Assembly (NCBI GenBank): GCA_019843655.1 | Contig: JACDQD010000004.1 | Location: 5,084,001-5,148,000, forward strand | Origin: Lethocerus indicus | Lineage: Eukaryota > Arthropoda > Insecta > Hemiptera > Belostomatidae | Length of the DNA stretch: 64,000 nucleotides | Direction: 5' to 3' | In this document: positions 10,991 through 23,514 of the stretch, in pieces | How the letters are laid out: the number at the start of each line of letters is the position of its first letter | Numbering within the stretch: position 1 is the stretch's first letter | The notes under the pieces: generated by a model | Databases searched by the model: none | Seen by the model: only the letters and a program-made list of their open reading frames with translations | What the model was told of the DNA's origin: nothing | Translations under genes and position numbers: made by a program

Positions 10991-13497
10991 AAAACGTATC
11001 CCAAACGAGGCTAAATGGAACACAGTGTAAAGTTTAGTGTTTCACTTCCGCTGAAATCGGTGGCTGCTCTTTGCCTTACAACTTACAAATACCACCCTTG
11101 TTTTTAGTATATTTTATTGCGCTTTCCTATTTCGGATTAGAAAAAACAAAAAGGGCGCTAATAATTTATTTTCAGCTTCGCTTACACTTTGCCATTTCAA
11201 AATAAAAACTGTGATTAATATTACAACCGACCTTACGTGATGAAACATTTACTCTTATTTGTTATTGCATTTGACATTTTATTTGAAATTTGCATTGTTT
11301 CCAAGTAATATTATTTTTGTAATAACTCTTTTGATCTTTTGTCTCCACTCGCTGTAGTAATTTCAAACCCTAGTGGACCAATAATAGATCATAAATTAAT
11401 ATCATAAAACAGTGCTTAACTAGATATAAAAATAAGTATAATTTAAAACAATAAGCCGTAAATTAAATTGAAACAACATATTGTTACTTGCGCAAATATA
11501 TTTAACTCTGAATTGTCACAATTTTTTTTTTGTCGCACACTTTTTGTCTCTGGTCGTAGATATATCAATGGCTAATTATGATTGCATATTTACCCAACAG
11601 AACACTAAATATAATAACGTAGCTGGAATGTATTTTTAAGGCTGGGAAGAATTACTGGAAATGAATTTGCCAAGAGGAGTGGTACAGTTTATAAATTTGA
11701 TTTGAAAACACCGGGTGAAATGCGGGGACACTTCGTACGAGCAGAAATTACGGATCAATTTAGTATTATGATTTGCCCCATATTATCCCATATTCGGATA
11801 TAGCTTGTGATGAGGAGAGATGGGAGGGAAGACACATAAAAAGATATATGAAAATAGAGGGTAGAGGAAACGAGGCCTGAGAAGGGAGAACAGAGCCTGA
11901 GAGATGTCTGGACCGCAGCTATATCCCCCGACATAAATGTCCGCCTCAATCGCTTTTACTCCAAACACTTATCGTTACAGCCCAGTTCTGTATTCCGGAA
12001 TATTTTCCGCTATATCCAATATTAAATGTTTTCAAATAAACTTTTCAGCTATAAAACGTTATTTATATCGGAATTTATTTCCGATATTATTTGGAAACAT
12101 GCAGCATTGAAATAAGACATTCTCTATTATCACTTCTGCGTTTCCTCCACCCTCCTAGGCGGTTTTATGCTAGTGTGATAGAATGGTATAAATAACCCCT
12201 TATTATAGCACGTACCGTTTAAATATTTTAGAGCAATAAATAAGCGTGCCCAAAAGTAAAATCCTCTCTTCATATGGAGTAACCGTATCTTCGGTAGTAG
12301 AAAGGCAAATAAAAGGGATAGGATATATGAGCGGCATTCGCCTTTTTTTGGTAGTGTGAGGAGGGGGACTCGTGGAAATTGAGAGTACATAGCCGAGGAG
12401 TGGGGGCGGAAAGGGAGAAAGACGATATCTGGGGCTGTTATTAAAATTGAAATTCAAGCCCCGAGGAAGCATCGGCCGGTTCTTTCCACCATAATGCCTC
12501 CCTGAATGAGGCCCTAGGAGAGGGAGAGAGGGAGGGAGAGAGTAAAGGGATAGCGGCAACCCTAATACCCACACCTTCAAAACCGACCTGGAATATTTCC
12601 AAACCGCTACCATATTTACTTTGGGTAAATACAGGACCACATCGGTTGGGTGTCCACTTGAAATTGCGAATTCCCTAAACCCAATTTAATTATTATTTCA
12701 TCCTTTATTTAATTGCAATATTTCATTTGGCACTTATATACATATACGAATATATAGACCTATATATCAGGTTGAGTCCCAAAAAGATATTGAGTATTCA
12801 TGTTTATATTTCCCTTAGGTCCACCTGGGTTCTCTGGGCTTCTCCGTTCCGAGTCCCCGGAGGGTTACCGGTCGTAGAGAGAGAGGCCGGTGTTCGGAAC
12901 TATATATTCCTCGATCTGATAGTTTCACCAAGCCCGGCAACATGGCTAGCCGCTCTTGGCTTTGCCATACTAACACACTGGATACCCCTAAATCGTTAAT
13001 ATATATAATTAATATCAATACATAAATCCAATAAAGGAGACCTTCCTTAGTTGCTGATTGAGGAAGCCAATAAAAAGATTGTTGTGGACGAGGAAATGCA
13101 AGAGTTGACCAGTACAACGAACTCATGACTTATCCCTAAGGATAAGCAAGCCGAACACCTATTTTTCTATCGAATATTATTTTCATTATTTTGAAATAGT
13201 TTTAAAAATGTCTGTATAGATTAAAAACCAGTTTCATTTTCTTGTACTCGTATTTGTAGTTTTCGCAATGTTTTCGAAATTTAAATTAGTATTGGCCCGG
13301 ACAGACACGTCCCGCCAGGGCGTCCTGTCGGCGGAAATAACTCGCAATTCGAAAATACCGGCAGCCGGTTGGGGCGCAAAGCGGTGCCCGTGTTTTCTCA
13401 TTTCCTCCGTGGTCCCGATTGTTCAATAATTCAGCCGCTTAATTTAAAACCGCAAGTGAATTATTGAGGCGTCGCTCTGGAGTGCGGCTGGGCAGGC
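10991..13497. other. AT-rich non-coding stretch
   Basis: Nothing recognisable. Short frames are scattered on both strands. A degenerate GGGAGA tract lies at 12517-12542. Confidence 0.7.
12517..12542 (+). repeat. GA/GGGA-rich tract
   Basis: A 26-base homopurine tract of GGGAGA words; a degenerate microsatellite. Confidence 0.8.
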
Positions 13498-13503
13498 GAG
13501 AGA

Positions 13504-13549
<46 letters not shown>

Positions 13550-13572
13550 GGGAGCGAGGGAGGGACAGAGAG
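13498..13572 (+). repeat. (GA)n microsatellite, pure core 38 bp
   Basis: The perfect core spans 13509-13546, with GGGA-rich flanks. The minus-strand frame through it (13444-13860) contains a Ser-Leu repeat from the array and is not a gene I would call. Confidence 0.95.
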
Positions 13573-15479
13573 GCCACCGCTAATGTCGCCGCTGGTGGCG
13601 GTGGACAAAACGCGGCTTATTACCCGGCCCCGAGCACAGAACCTAATGGCATTCCCTCTCGCTACGGTGGATGAAAATTTTGCCGGGAAATGAAAATTTT
13701 CGGCTTTAATAATGCGAAAATAGCTTTCGAACGAAAGATTAAAAACGAAACGCGGATTCCACTCGTAATTGTTTTCCCAAATTTCGGCCGGATGCCTACG
13801 GACCAAATAGTTTGTCCGCTGGTAATTCCAATCTAGAGTCTGTTGCAGGACAAGCAACACATACGAGTCGCGCTTATTCCAATAATATTAAGGAGGGCGA
13901 AGTATATAAATAAGCCAAGAGGAACGGGGCCAATTCGAATTGACCAATCGTGAACAGGCAATTTGTGTCCAGTCAATCATCATCAGGCACTATTCACTTA
14001 ATGGGTAAAATATGAACGTGAAATTAATCGAAATATCGATTGTAATAAAACATTGCAAATTATAGAGCGTAGAAATATGTTTCTCTTTATGAGACGATAC
14101 ACTATTATCTGTTTCAATAACCGCTCAAAATACAGATGTTACATTGCCATCCTAGTATATAGTCTTCTTTCTATCTTCCATGATCTAATAACTAGTCCTA
14201 GACATTAATAGAGATTAGGACCGATTAATTCAATACAAAATTATTATTATATGACGATACGTACTCGGTTCCTCCTATGTATTAAATGTATTAGATTGAC
14301 CACAAATCGACGAAAAAACAAATTTTACAGCTCGGTCGAAGTTCTCATGAAACCGTCATACTATCCCAACCCATAAACTCGTCGTAAATGCGGATGTAAC
14401 AGATTTTATCCCATCGTAGGGGAATGTTCGATTCGCCAGTCGTAGGCAAGTTATGTAATTCCGGGAGGTTCCAACTAAAGAAAACTTCAATAAAGTTATA
14501 CATTATGGCCGAATGTTGATTGGCCGCTTATAAATTTGGTCCCTGGCGTCGTAAAACGTCGTTTTATTTCCCTGTGACGATAGCCATCGCAGCCCCAATG
14601 CAACTCGTTATTAACTGAGCGAATACATTTGAGCCAATACTCACACCGGCTAATTCTCGCGATAAAAATCAACATTTAATCAGTTTAATAAATAATGGGC
14701 TAGTTTCATTAGAATTTAGAACAAAGAAGAATGTTTATGTTTACGATAGAAATACAACTTAAGTAATTAAAGTACTGTCTTAACAAAATTCAAAGGAGAT
14801 TGTTATCAAAAATGGAAATTTCGGTCTGGAATACTCCCATTGTAAAATCGCATGAACTCAATTTAAAAAATATTTATTTGTTTGTTCCAAACGATAATGC
14901 AGGAAAAAAATTAATTCTATCCAAATTCAAACCATTACAATAAAAGGCGTCAAAGAAGGATTTTAGCCAAATTTTCTTTTACGAATTTAAACTCGTAAAA
15001 GCGTTGGTTTCAGCCTCTACAGCTCCTTGGATTCTTCATCTATCAAGAAGCAGCTGAGATTCCGAATAAAATTGATCCGACAAAAGTAGGTTGAATCGAA
15101 CTCTGGGTTTGCGTGTAAAACGGATATGGTTGCACTTCATGAACAGTTAATATTTCAAAGTCGTTCCCTATACTATTCTACCGAGTGCAAACCGGCTACA
15201 TTTAAGGAAGTGCGCGGAAATCGCGTTCGCTAGCTCGTAAAAGTTGAAACGAACCGGGCCAACAGTAGAACAATTGTGGGCGGATGGCGGCTACGAGGAA
15301 TTCAATGTTGTCGGTTGAGCGAAAAGGACGTTGGTGTTGGTGGCCGGGAGCAGAATGCGGGACGCGGGACGGGTAAATAGAATATGTGCGGGCTCGGGAT
15401 TTATGCGGCCGGTGCATTTACAATGAAGCGGACCTTTTGTCGGAGAGGGGGCCAGTAACAAATGGAGCCCGATTGTCGC
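13573..15479. other. Non-coding stretch
   Basis: Nothing recognisable. The DNA is AT-rich after about 14000, with a more GC-balanced piece at 15190-15420. Confidence 0.7.
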
Positions 15480-15554
15480 TTCTCCCTCCCTCTCTCTCAC
15501 TCCCTCTCACTCCCTCTCACTCCCTCCCTCCCTCTCTCTATCTCTCCCTCTCCA
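15480..15554 (+). repeat. 75-base polypyrimidine tract ending in CCAG|GT
   Basis: Almost pure C/T over 75 bases. It includes three tandem copies of the ten-mer CACTCCCTCT (last copy ending in C) and ends in CTCCAG followed by GTGGAG. By sequence it would make a strong 3' splice acceptor, and the AG is again followed by GT. The downstream frame has no recognisable product, so use as an acceptor is uncertain. Confidence 0.7.
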
Positions 15555-16072
15555 GGTGGAGAGTACCGGTCCCATTAATCAATGGCCGTACACCGGCCTC
15601 TGATCTCCTCTTCCCATTTATTAGTGTGTCACGGCCGCCCCAATACCAATATCGGATGGAAGGAGACAACCACTGCGGCCCAATTCCTTTAGCGAATCCA
15701 CTCCCGACTGACACAAGACCCAATAAACGCTCGGCCAGCTTTTAATATATCCCGTATTGAGAATCCTTTAATGTAACCTTGCGTTCTAACCGGTTGTCTT
15801 AATTCCGCGGCAGAAATCATATAAAATGCATATATTTATGAAACTGTTTGAGCGTAGCAACATACTGTTAATCAATATGAACGAATAATTCACTAGTTGA
15901 ACACTTTCTGCAGCAGACTACACGTATGATGACGAAGGAAGAGTCCTCAAAGCGTAGTTCATTTCACGAAAATGGTTACATAGTAGAATTCCATTTGTTT
16001 AAACTCAATTCATATTTTCATGATATATTATATTTATGACCTCAGGAGTGGTAAATGCCACATTTAATGGAA

Positions 16073-16093
16073 GGGAGAGAGCGAGAGAGAGAA
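16073..16093 (+). repeat. Short GA-rich tract
   Basis: GGGAGAGAGCGAGAGAGAGA, a short imperfect (GA)n microsatellite. Confidence 0.8.
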
Positions 16094-17165
16094 AATTTAA
16101 TGGAATGAGGACTGTATTTTGGGGAGGACCCTCCTCCTTCAACAGTAATGGAATTGATTGATCAGCCGGTTAAAAAGCATTAGGCTGTTTCAAATAACGG
16201 AATTAAAAAGCTGTTAAGCGTAAGTGCGATGGTCGCGTGTGACCTCTGACCTACGCCGGGTTCGGACGAGAGGCGGGAGGAAGATTCGTACAGCAGATTC
16301 GTCGGTCACCCGGGTCAACCCTCGTTATAAATAACCCTGTTTCGAGCCCGGTCGAAGCGGGAAAGAGAAAAAAAGAGAATGACGGGCGTTTTCGTGTGCT
16401 TGCATTTCCATTCGCGCCTTTACAAATGACGTCGTAAAAATGTGAAATAACGTCGGGCCGGGGTTTAATTATTTTGTGCCACGTAAAGTCAGAGTACCGT
16501 GACGCGTTCGCCGACACGCCACCCAATCGTTAGATCAATCGTCCTCCATAAATACAACTGCCCCTACTGAAATAAGATTTAAAATCCTATAAAAGTAAAC
16601 AGCCCGCTAATTTTCCTAATGAAAACTACCAATTTTACTGCCGGGGTGATTGTTACTATATTACGTAAAATACTATCTTCGGATTGAAATATTTACACCG
16701 ATTTAATTATATAATTAAACTTGCAATGATGTAATATAGTAGGGTCATAATAGTATGTAGAATAAAAATGTTGCTAATTCTTTTAATTTCAATAAATAAT
16801 AAGGTCGGTGACATGTTATAAATTAATACAAGAAAATATACACACACACGCAACACATTTAGGACCCAATTTTTTTCTTACTCCGCATGCAAGTATTTCA
16901 ATATAAATTTGAAATCCACCCCACAGTAAATGTAAGATATAAGTGTTACGAATCACAAACACTCTCGGACTCCCCCACCAAGCAAAGAAACTACCAATTT
17001 GGTTTGTAATCGACACCTTTCGTGAATAGTCGTTTATAGTCGGTAACCGGACACGTGGTGCATCCTGTATGAACGATAGGGGTTTAAAGGACAGGGTAAA
17101 ACATTTTGGCCCGGAGTAAATCAGAGTGGTCGTTTGATGTTTAAAAAAAGATCTTGGGTTGAATC

Positions 17166-17187
17166 AGGAGGAGGAGGAGGAGGAGGA
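17166..17187 (+). repeat. (AGG)7 microsatellite
   Basis: Seven perfect AGG copies in non-coding DNA. Confidence 0.9.
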
Positions 17188-17599
17188 CCTCGGGTCCCGC
17201 CCTATTGACCACTTGTACCGAAACTCCAGGTAGTTTAGAAAGCGGGAGTTGGTGGGCTGAAATTTAAGAGAGTATTGCACTCGAGACTTTCCTTTGTGGG
17301 GGCTATGAAAGGCTCCGTTTATCCGGTTAAGAGATGTTTCTCAACACGGCAAAACCCGACCCCGATGCCATCCTACCTGACAGCATTTTATACTTTCTCC
17401 ACCCTAGAAAATATCTACCGTTGAGTGTGGTCGAAAGCGTAAGAGAAATAATTCCGTATCGTAAATATTTTTAAATATCATCACATTTGGATAGAGCCCT
17501 TATTCCATTTCTTATGACTTATACAATGTCATTAACTTTGTATTGTTCTGATTTATTATTGTGAGGAGAAATTATTTATTAAAAGCAAATAATTAATAT

Positions 17600-17623
17600 T
17601 TTATTTTTTTGTTACAGGTAAGC
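17600..17623 (+). promoter_or_regulatory. Candidate recursive-splicing ratchet point
   Basis: A T-rich polypyrimidine tract (17600-17613) ends in TTACAG and is followed at once by GTAAGC, so a strong acceptor and a strong donor meet between 17617 and 17618. An AATTAAT word about 22 bases upstream could serve as branch point. In Drosophila, such zero-length exons remove long introns in steps: splicing to the AG rebuilds a donor, which is then used for the next step. The lack of a recognisable gene and the length of the surrounding desert suit a giant intron on the plus strand. I rate it as the best splice signal in the window, but have no host gene to confirm it. Confidence 0.4.
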
Positions 17624-17662
17624 GACAATATGTTTCTTCTAAAATATAACATTCAGTATCCG
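17618..17662 (+). other. Candidate 45-nt microexon or RS-exon
   Basis: Between the AG at 17616-17617 and a near-consensus donor GTGAGT at 17663-17668 lie exactly 45 nt. This is a multiple of three, and frame 0 is open, reading VSDNMFLLKYNIQYP; the other two frames contain stops. Because the exon itself begins with GTAAGC, its inclusion or skipping could be set by competition between the rebuilt first donor and the downstream one. This is the arrangement described for the small cassette exons of Drosophila Ubx and for vertebrate RS-exons. I do not recognise the peptide, and it may be non-coding. Confidence 0.3.
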
Positions 17663-17668
17663 GTGAGT

Positions 17669-20600
17669 CACGCTTTAATATAACATAAGCAAAAATGGAA
17701 TAAAACCGAAGTATACATCTTCTATATTGATATTTCAAAATAAACGTATCCATTCGTAAGATCAAATGAACGTTTATTTAGAAAAAAATTGAAGAAGTAA
17801 GATCGAAATAGTCAGCACTGTTAAATATTGTATGCCGTGACAGTTTACATATCTCTTGAAAGATAGCAAAGGAGGAACGAACTGAGTTCTGTCTCTACCA
17901 AATGAGGAAAAATGCAATTTGGTACGATAGGGGGAGATGGAGCGGCATGCATAATGGAAGACGTCTCTGATGGGCGGCTGGGCGGGTGGTGGGTCGTGAG
18001 TTTAATGATACACGATTTTCAGCGGTCCAGAAAACTTTTCCGCGATATTCGCCCCAACAGTCGTTTATAACCGTACGGAGTTGACTTTAAAATAGTTCTA
18101 AATCCGCCAACTCACTCGGCCTGTATAGACAGCCGCGGCCAAAAGCAACATCTGTATTTCAACGCCACCTCCAATGGAAACTCAGGCGGTAGGAGGAGGA
18201 ATCGAGTTTTTTTTTTAAAAAGTATTTAAAACTCGCCCCACTGAAGTTGGGCCGCCCCGAATAGCGCCCCTTATGGTCGGAAACTTCACAGAGAAAGTAT
18301 TTTACACACAAGCTTACACTTTATAAGTTCTATAACGTATGAAAAAAGAGCCCTTGTTTTAGTGTATATACAAATAGCAAATATTTTACATTTATAATTA
18401 CGAATATGCTGTTTGATCTTCTGACACATAAGATGGTCACTGAATCCTATATTATTCCTTTTTCACAAACGTTTTCGCTTATGTGCTAAATACCGGGGTA
18501 TTTCGTGCAGAAAAAATATAATTATATTTATTAATACCTATGAACTGCATAAGATCCTAATCATGGAAATTCCTTGACGAACGCTCTTCGTACAGGTATC
18601 TTATATAAAATATTCTGTAAACATTTCAAATAAGAAAGCCGTCATTTGAAAATGTCTTGGTACAATATTCTTCGCTAATGGCCCGGTTATTCGATTGTAG
18701 CAATACAAATACTGAAGTAGACCGTCGTTTTATCGTTTTTCTCCGTCCCATTACGGGATTCTCTAATTTCGCGGAAACAAAGCTAGAATATAAATGCCTT
18801 TTTATTCGATAAAGTTCTCGTAACTGGTTTGGGGGAGGGAATTCCTCCGCCGATTTCGCAGCGCTTAATTCAATTTCTTGCGGCCCGTTGAAAATTTCTA
18901 CGGGGGTGTCTCTAAACTGCTAGTTTAGAGGGGAAAAGGAGTAATCGAAGGAGAATTAAGAAGTCACTGGCGATTCGAGCGCTGTGTGATTAAAGCGGTG
19001 TGGCGTTAATGTGTAGAACTGGGTTCGAATTCCGTTGGTGGACCGAATTTTCCCTGAATAAAAAATTTCATCCGATTAATCGAGAGCTTATAAACTCCAG
19101 TAAACTATCCAGAATTTAGACACGTAATATTTATTCCTATTTTTAGTCCTTCACTATTAATTCGTGTAAATATGAAGACTTCTAAATGCCAGTATCATAT
19201 AAAATATTGATCAAATAAAATCAGACTAAAGAGTAGACTAAATTCATAACCCTACTCGGTAAGAATCGTACCGATATCATCTGTTTCAATTTCATTATTT
19301 TTTCTATCAAACATTCATCAGACGTTTATAATACATTTCAGCAACGCCATAAATTATCGAATACATTTCAGACAGTAGGTCCAAAATGGCGATGAAAATA
19401 AATTACCAGTTTATATTTACGATATCGAACCCATTTTTCCGATATAATAACGAGTCCATTAACCGATCAAATTTAAAATACCCCCCAAAACTTCAATCCA
19501 CTCTATTAATGACAAATTGTAATGCACAAATGCCATACATTCAGTTACCAATACCTCTTTCAAAGCTAATTTATGTGAATAAAGTCGTTTTCACTAGGAT
19601 TACAAATGTTAGAATTGTTCCCGGTGAATGATTTCTCTGCCACTTCATAATGAAACCAATAGCATTGTTATATTCGCTTATTATATCGCTATTCAATTTA
19701 TTATTTCCAACTGAATTTGCCTTCAAATATTATTTCTTGAAGAAATAGTGGTGTTTGGGCCTTAACGGCCTAACGCGTCACAAATAGTTTAATTTGATTG
19801 CGAATGGAACGCATATAACGCCAGGGCACGTGTTAGAATTTAGTAAAACGTATGATTTTTATCGCTGGTGAAATATTACTCCTTGAAGAGCCGTAAAGGC
19901 CGGTCGGGAATAGAATAATGAAATAAAAAATGACTTGTCCTTTCATTGGAGGCGACCGTGGGCGACATGCAATCCGAACGGACCTTGTTCTATTATCGAA
20001 CGACATTGTTCGAGTCCCGGCCGATTACATGAGAGCCGCTCGTTAATTCATCACTGATTATATACCGACCGTATTACCGGCTGAGAATCGAAATAAATTA
20101 GACCGGTTTTCGGCCGAGGTGTCCGCCCGAAGGATTGAACCTAACTGTCTGGCCGCATGACACCGTTGCCCAATCCCCCGACCCCAGCTAATAACTATAA
20201 TTTGACCTGTCGCAGTTTCGACTATTGAAACAAATCACGAATGGAGCCGTGTTATAATCCTTGGCAGTGTTAAAATAGTCCTTACACTGCCTGCAATAAT
20301 ACCTTTCCTCACGAACAATATAAAACTGTCGTCCGACTTTATTCGTCCCAATCCGGAGAGCGTGTTAAATTTCATAAATCGATTCATCGGTGTTTATATT
20401 ATTTTCGGATTCTGATGAAAAACATTTGTCAGAAGAAAATATTCAGCGCTGCAGCATATTCAGAGCCTCGCTGTATGTAATATTTCCGTTTTCTCTAGCT
20501 GGGCGGGAAACATATTCATTTTATGGCCCATAAATTATAAGGAGGGTAACGGGCCGTAAACGTTCTGTTAAGCTATTCCTCTAATGGCGACACCGGGGGG

Positions 20601-23460
20601 AAGAGGAAGAGGCGGAGACGGAGGGGCCGGCTGAAGTAAATGGGACATGATTTTGGCTCGTAAAATGCATTTTTGCCCACGAAAAGCCCGAGCTGTCCGT
20701 TATCATTAGGCCGGGCTAAGAACTGAGCAAGGAGGCAGTGGGTACTGGACGCTTTTCTCGTCTCTAGAAAAATACTCCATGTAAATTCACTACTAGCTCA
20801 GAGAGTTTGAGATCGTTAGGCACTATTCCATAATTTCGTTAGATTTGGCTGATAGCATTGTACATACGTCATTTATTTAATATATTGAATTTGATCGATT
20901 GATTTTATATGAATTGATGTTGATTAATTGATTACAATCTAATTATAACAGCTTAACAAGTAGTTTATTATTATGTAATAAATATTTTATAATTAAAACA
21001 TAATATATTTAGGAAAAAAAGTGACTACCGAATAAAAAAAATAAATCCTAAATATTTAGGTTTTAAAATACGTTATTCATAATTTGTTGGTTTCTCCAAT
21101 GATTTAAATATGTTCGGAAAATGTCTCTCGCAGTGATATTGAAGAGATAATTCATGCATATGTGGGGTAGATTGGGTTGCATCACTTAGGCGGGCAAACA
21201 TCCTATAGCGGTATCATCGACCATGCGAATTCTCTCGCCCTTTCCATGTTTTTCAATCCACTCAGATATCTGTTAGCCGTTATGTCCCTTCATTTCAGTC
21301 CCCACTCTCCGCTGGCTCAAACAAACACCGATTGTAATAATATTTATTCCATTATGCTCCAGTTTCATATTTCCGAATCCGATATGTACGAATGAGGTCG
21401 ATATCGGTGTTGCATTTCCTTTTATTTGGTAGCCGTGAATAAGTAAGATGAAATGTTGTTCTCGTAGAAATGAATGTTTTACATCGGTCAGGTTTTGCAT
21501 AATTCATCATAATAGAGCAGTTAAGTAATCAATTACCTTATTAGTGTAAATAAGTAACTTATATCGATACTTATAAAACCTTGTTAATTTAATTATTTCC
21601 ATTTCAATGCAAAAAAAATTTAAGGCCACAATGTTTCTAATGTTACCTAGCCAGTAAATTAATTGTGGCGTAATAAGCAAATGTAAATACGTTTGCAATA
21701 TTTCCAAAATTTCAAACAGCATGTAATACTGTTTCAATGTTTGTTTTACAATTCACCTCAAAATTAAAATGGTACTAACGTTTGGAAAGTGTAAAATGAT
21801 CCCCCGAACGAAGCACTCATCTGTATGATGCACACAACTGCGCGTCTACATTTGTGTACACAAATTTTATTTAATGTCATAAGATACATTTCCATACTAT
21901 TATTTGCAGTCACTTGATAACAAAACAATCCCATAAACCTAAATTGGTAATAATTGGAGACCACATTTACGCGGACAGATAAATTATTATAATTGCATAG
22001 CTATTTAACTTTTTACTCTGGATGTTTTTTTCTACATGACAGGCACTCTTACTCACAGCTTTGTATGTTACATTTCAAATAAAACCCCAATGGGGCTGGT
22101 GTTAAATAAATCCCTCGACGCAATAACTTCGACTGCATACGGCGCACGGAATTTCAAAGAGGCGCTGATACACTAAACCCGTATTGCAGGGAGTCTTGAC
22201 GGTGCAGTCTAGGATAACGCCGTACGTTACTTTTATAGACAGGATTTTCAGAAAACGCGTTCCTGACTGCGATAAACCGCGTAGACCCAACCGCCTTGGA
22301 TATTTTTGTAACGTCTTTGCTTATAAATGTTTATTTTCGGACAACCCGTTTACTAGTCTCGGCCACATATAACTGATACCGAAATCTTGGAGTCGTCCTC
22401 CCAATTACTTTTCTTTTTTAGTTAATACTATAGTTCTATCATCTAATATAGGATGATAAAATTGATTATAGGAGAATCATACCGTTCGAGCATAAAGGAA
22501 ATTATCACGGATACAAGGATTGCCGCATCGAGTACGCAACAGTGCTCGGGCTTATTGCAATATATGAGTTCTTTTGACGTCAAGAGGAAAGAAACTCGGG
22601 ATGAAACATCAACTCGCTTTTTTGTTGGTTCTTGTTCGGACTCGGTTTTAGAACTGAGTCGTGAAACTCGTCGGCGATAGGTCGGGGGGGGTGGGTGCGG
22701 GAAGGGGCCTGGTATTATTGGGCGTGTCTTGTGCCCGATGTCGGTCCTCATAAAGACTATCGGATTTCGGTTAGCAATCTCCGAAACATCTGGCGAGTCC
22801 GGCCCCATAACGCCTGCACTGTCTCCCGCTGTTACAACTTATCCCGCGCGTCTCCTTTCCAGTTCGAGTCTCGATGACCTTTCGCGTTCATCAGGCCCCC
22901 TAAGATTTATCATCTTGTCGAGCAATATGTCCCGTGTTCGTGGGCGCATTGTGGAGAATCGGCCTGAACTGAAGCCATACTTCGTTTCCCGCTTTGTCCG
23001 ACTCTTAAATCAGGAAATTCCATTTATTTCTTCCACGTTGAGATATAAAAAAATTATCGTTGTAAAAAGAAAATCGTTGTAAACCGCTCTTTGAAGGCAG
23101 ATTCGTAGCTTTGGAAATGGCCGCAACACGTAGATGTATTTTATTCACGTTGCTAGTTGTAAGGATCGAACATTCCTCTATCGGGCGACACCCTTGATTA
23201 TAGTTTCGGAATGATAAGCCTTTGAATTCTGAACTCATCGTGTTGGACATTTTTCTCCTAACATCCACCTCGACGATGGTATGAATCCTGAAGAGTCGAC
23301 AATTCTATATTTCGAATATGATCTTGTTCGAAACTCGTTCAGACAAAGTTCTTTTCTCTGCGACTTCTCCGTACAATGTATACCGCGTTTTTCCTGAGAC
23401 TTTACTTAAGAATTATTGAACGAAATTGTTTCAACGAGCATATCCGCGGCCGCCCTATAT

Positions 23461-23463
<3 letters not shown>
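17669..23463. other. AT-rich non-coding stretch
   Basis: No recognisable gene over almost 6 kb. Frames are short and conflicting. Noted elements are a 14-bp palindrome at 21047-21060 and, around 20520-20560, closely spaced TTTATGG, CCATAAA and CCGTAAA words that resemble posterior-Hox/Caudal sites. A T-loop-like GGTTCGAATTCC near 19021 lacks the rest of a tRNA. Confidence 0.65.
21047..21060. repeat. 14-bp perfect palindrome
   Basis: CCTAAATATTTAGG is fully self-complementary. Its right half, ATATTTAGG, also occurs about 45 bp upstream at 21005-21013. Confidence 0.75.

Positions 23464-23510
<47 letters not shown>
23464..23510. repeat. (TA)n microsatellite, 47 bp
   Basis: Perfect AT alternation, able to extrude as a cruciform. 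Open frames across it translate to Ile-Tyr repeats and are artefacts of the array. Confidence 0.95.

Positions 23511-23514
<4 letters not shown>

Larger units (their letters stand above)
15555..17590. other. AT-rich non-coding stretch
   Basis: Nothing recognisable. It includes a short GA tract at 16073-16093 and an (AGG)7 tract at 17166-17187. Confidence 0.7.

Noticed and set aside
10456..11004. 182-codon minus-strand frame, the longest in the window
   Set aside because: It is open because it crosses the (GA)n array and a GC-rich block; the translation is a Ser-Leu repeat flanked by Pro/Gly-rich strings.
18960..19045. tRNA T-loop-like GGTTCGAATTCC
   Set aside because: The T stem is weak, the acceptor arms do not pair and no box A is present.
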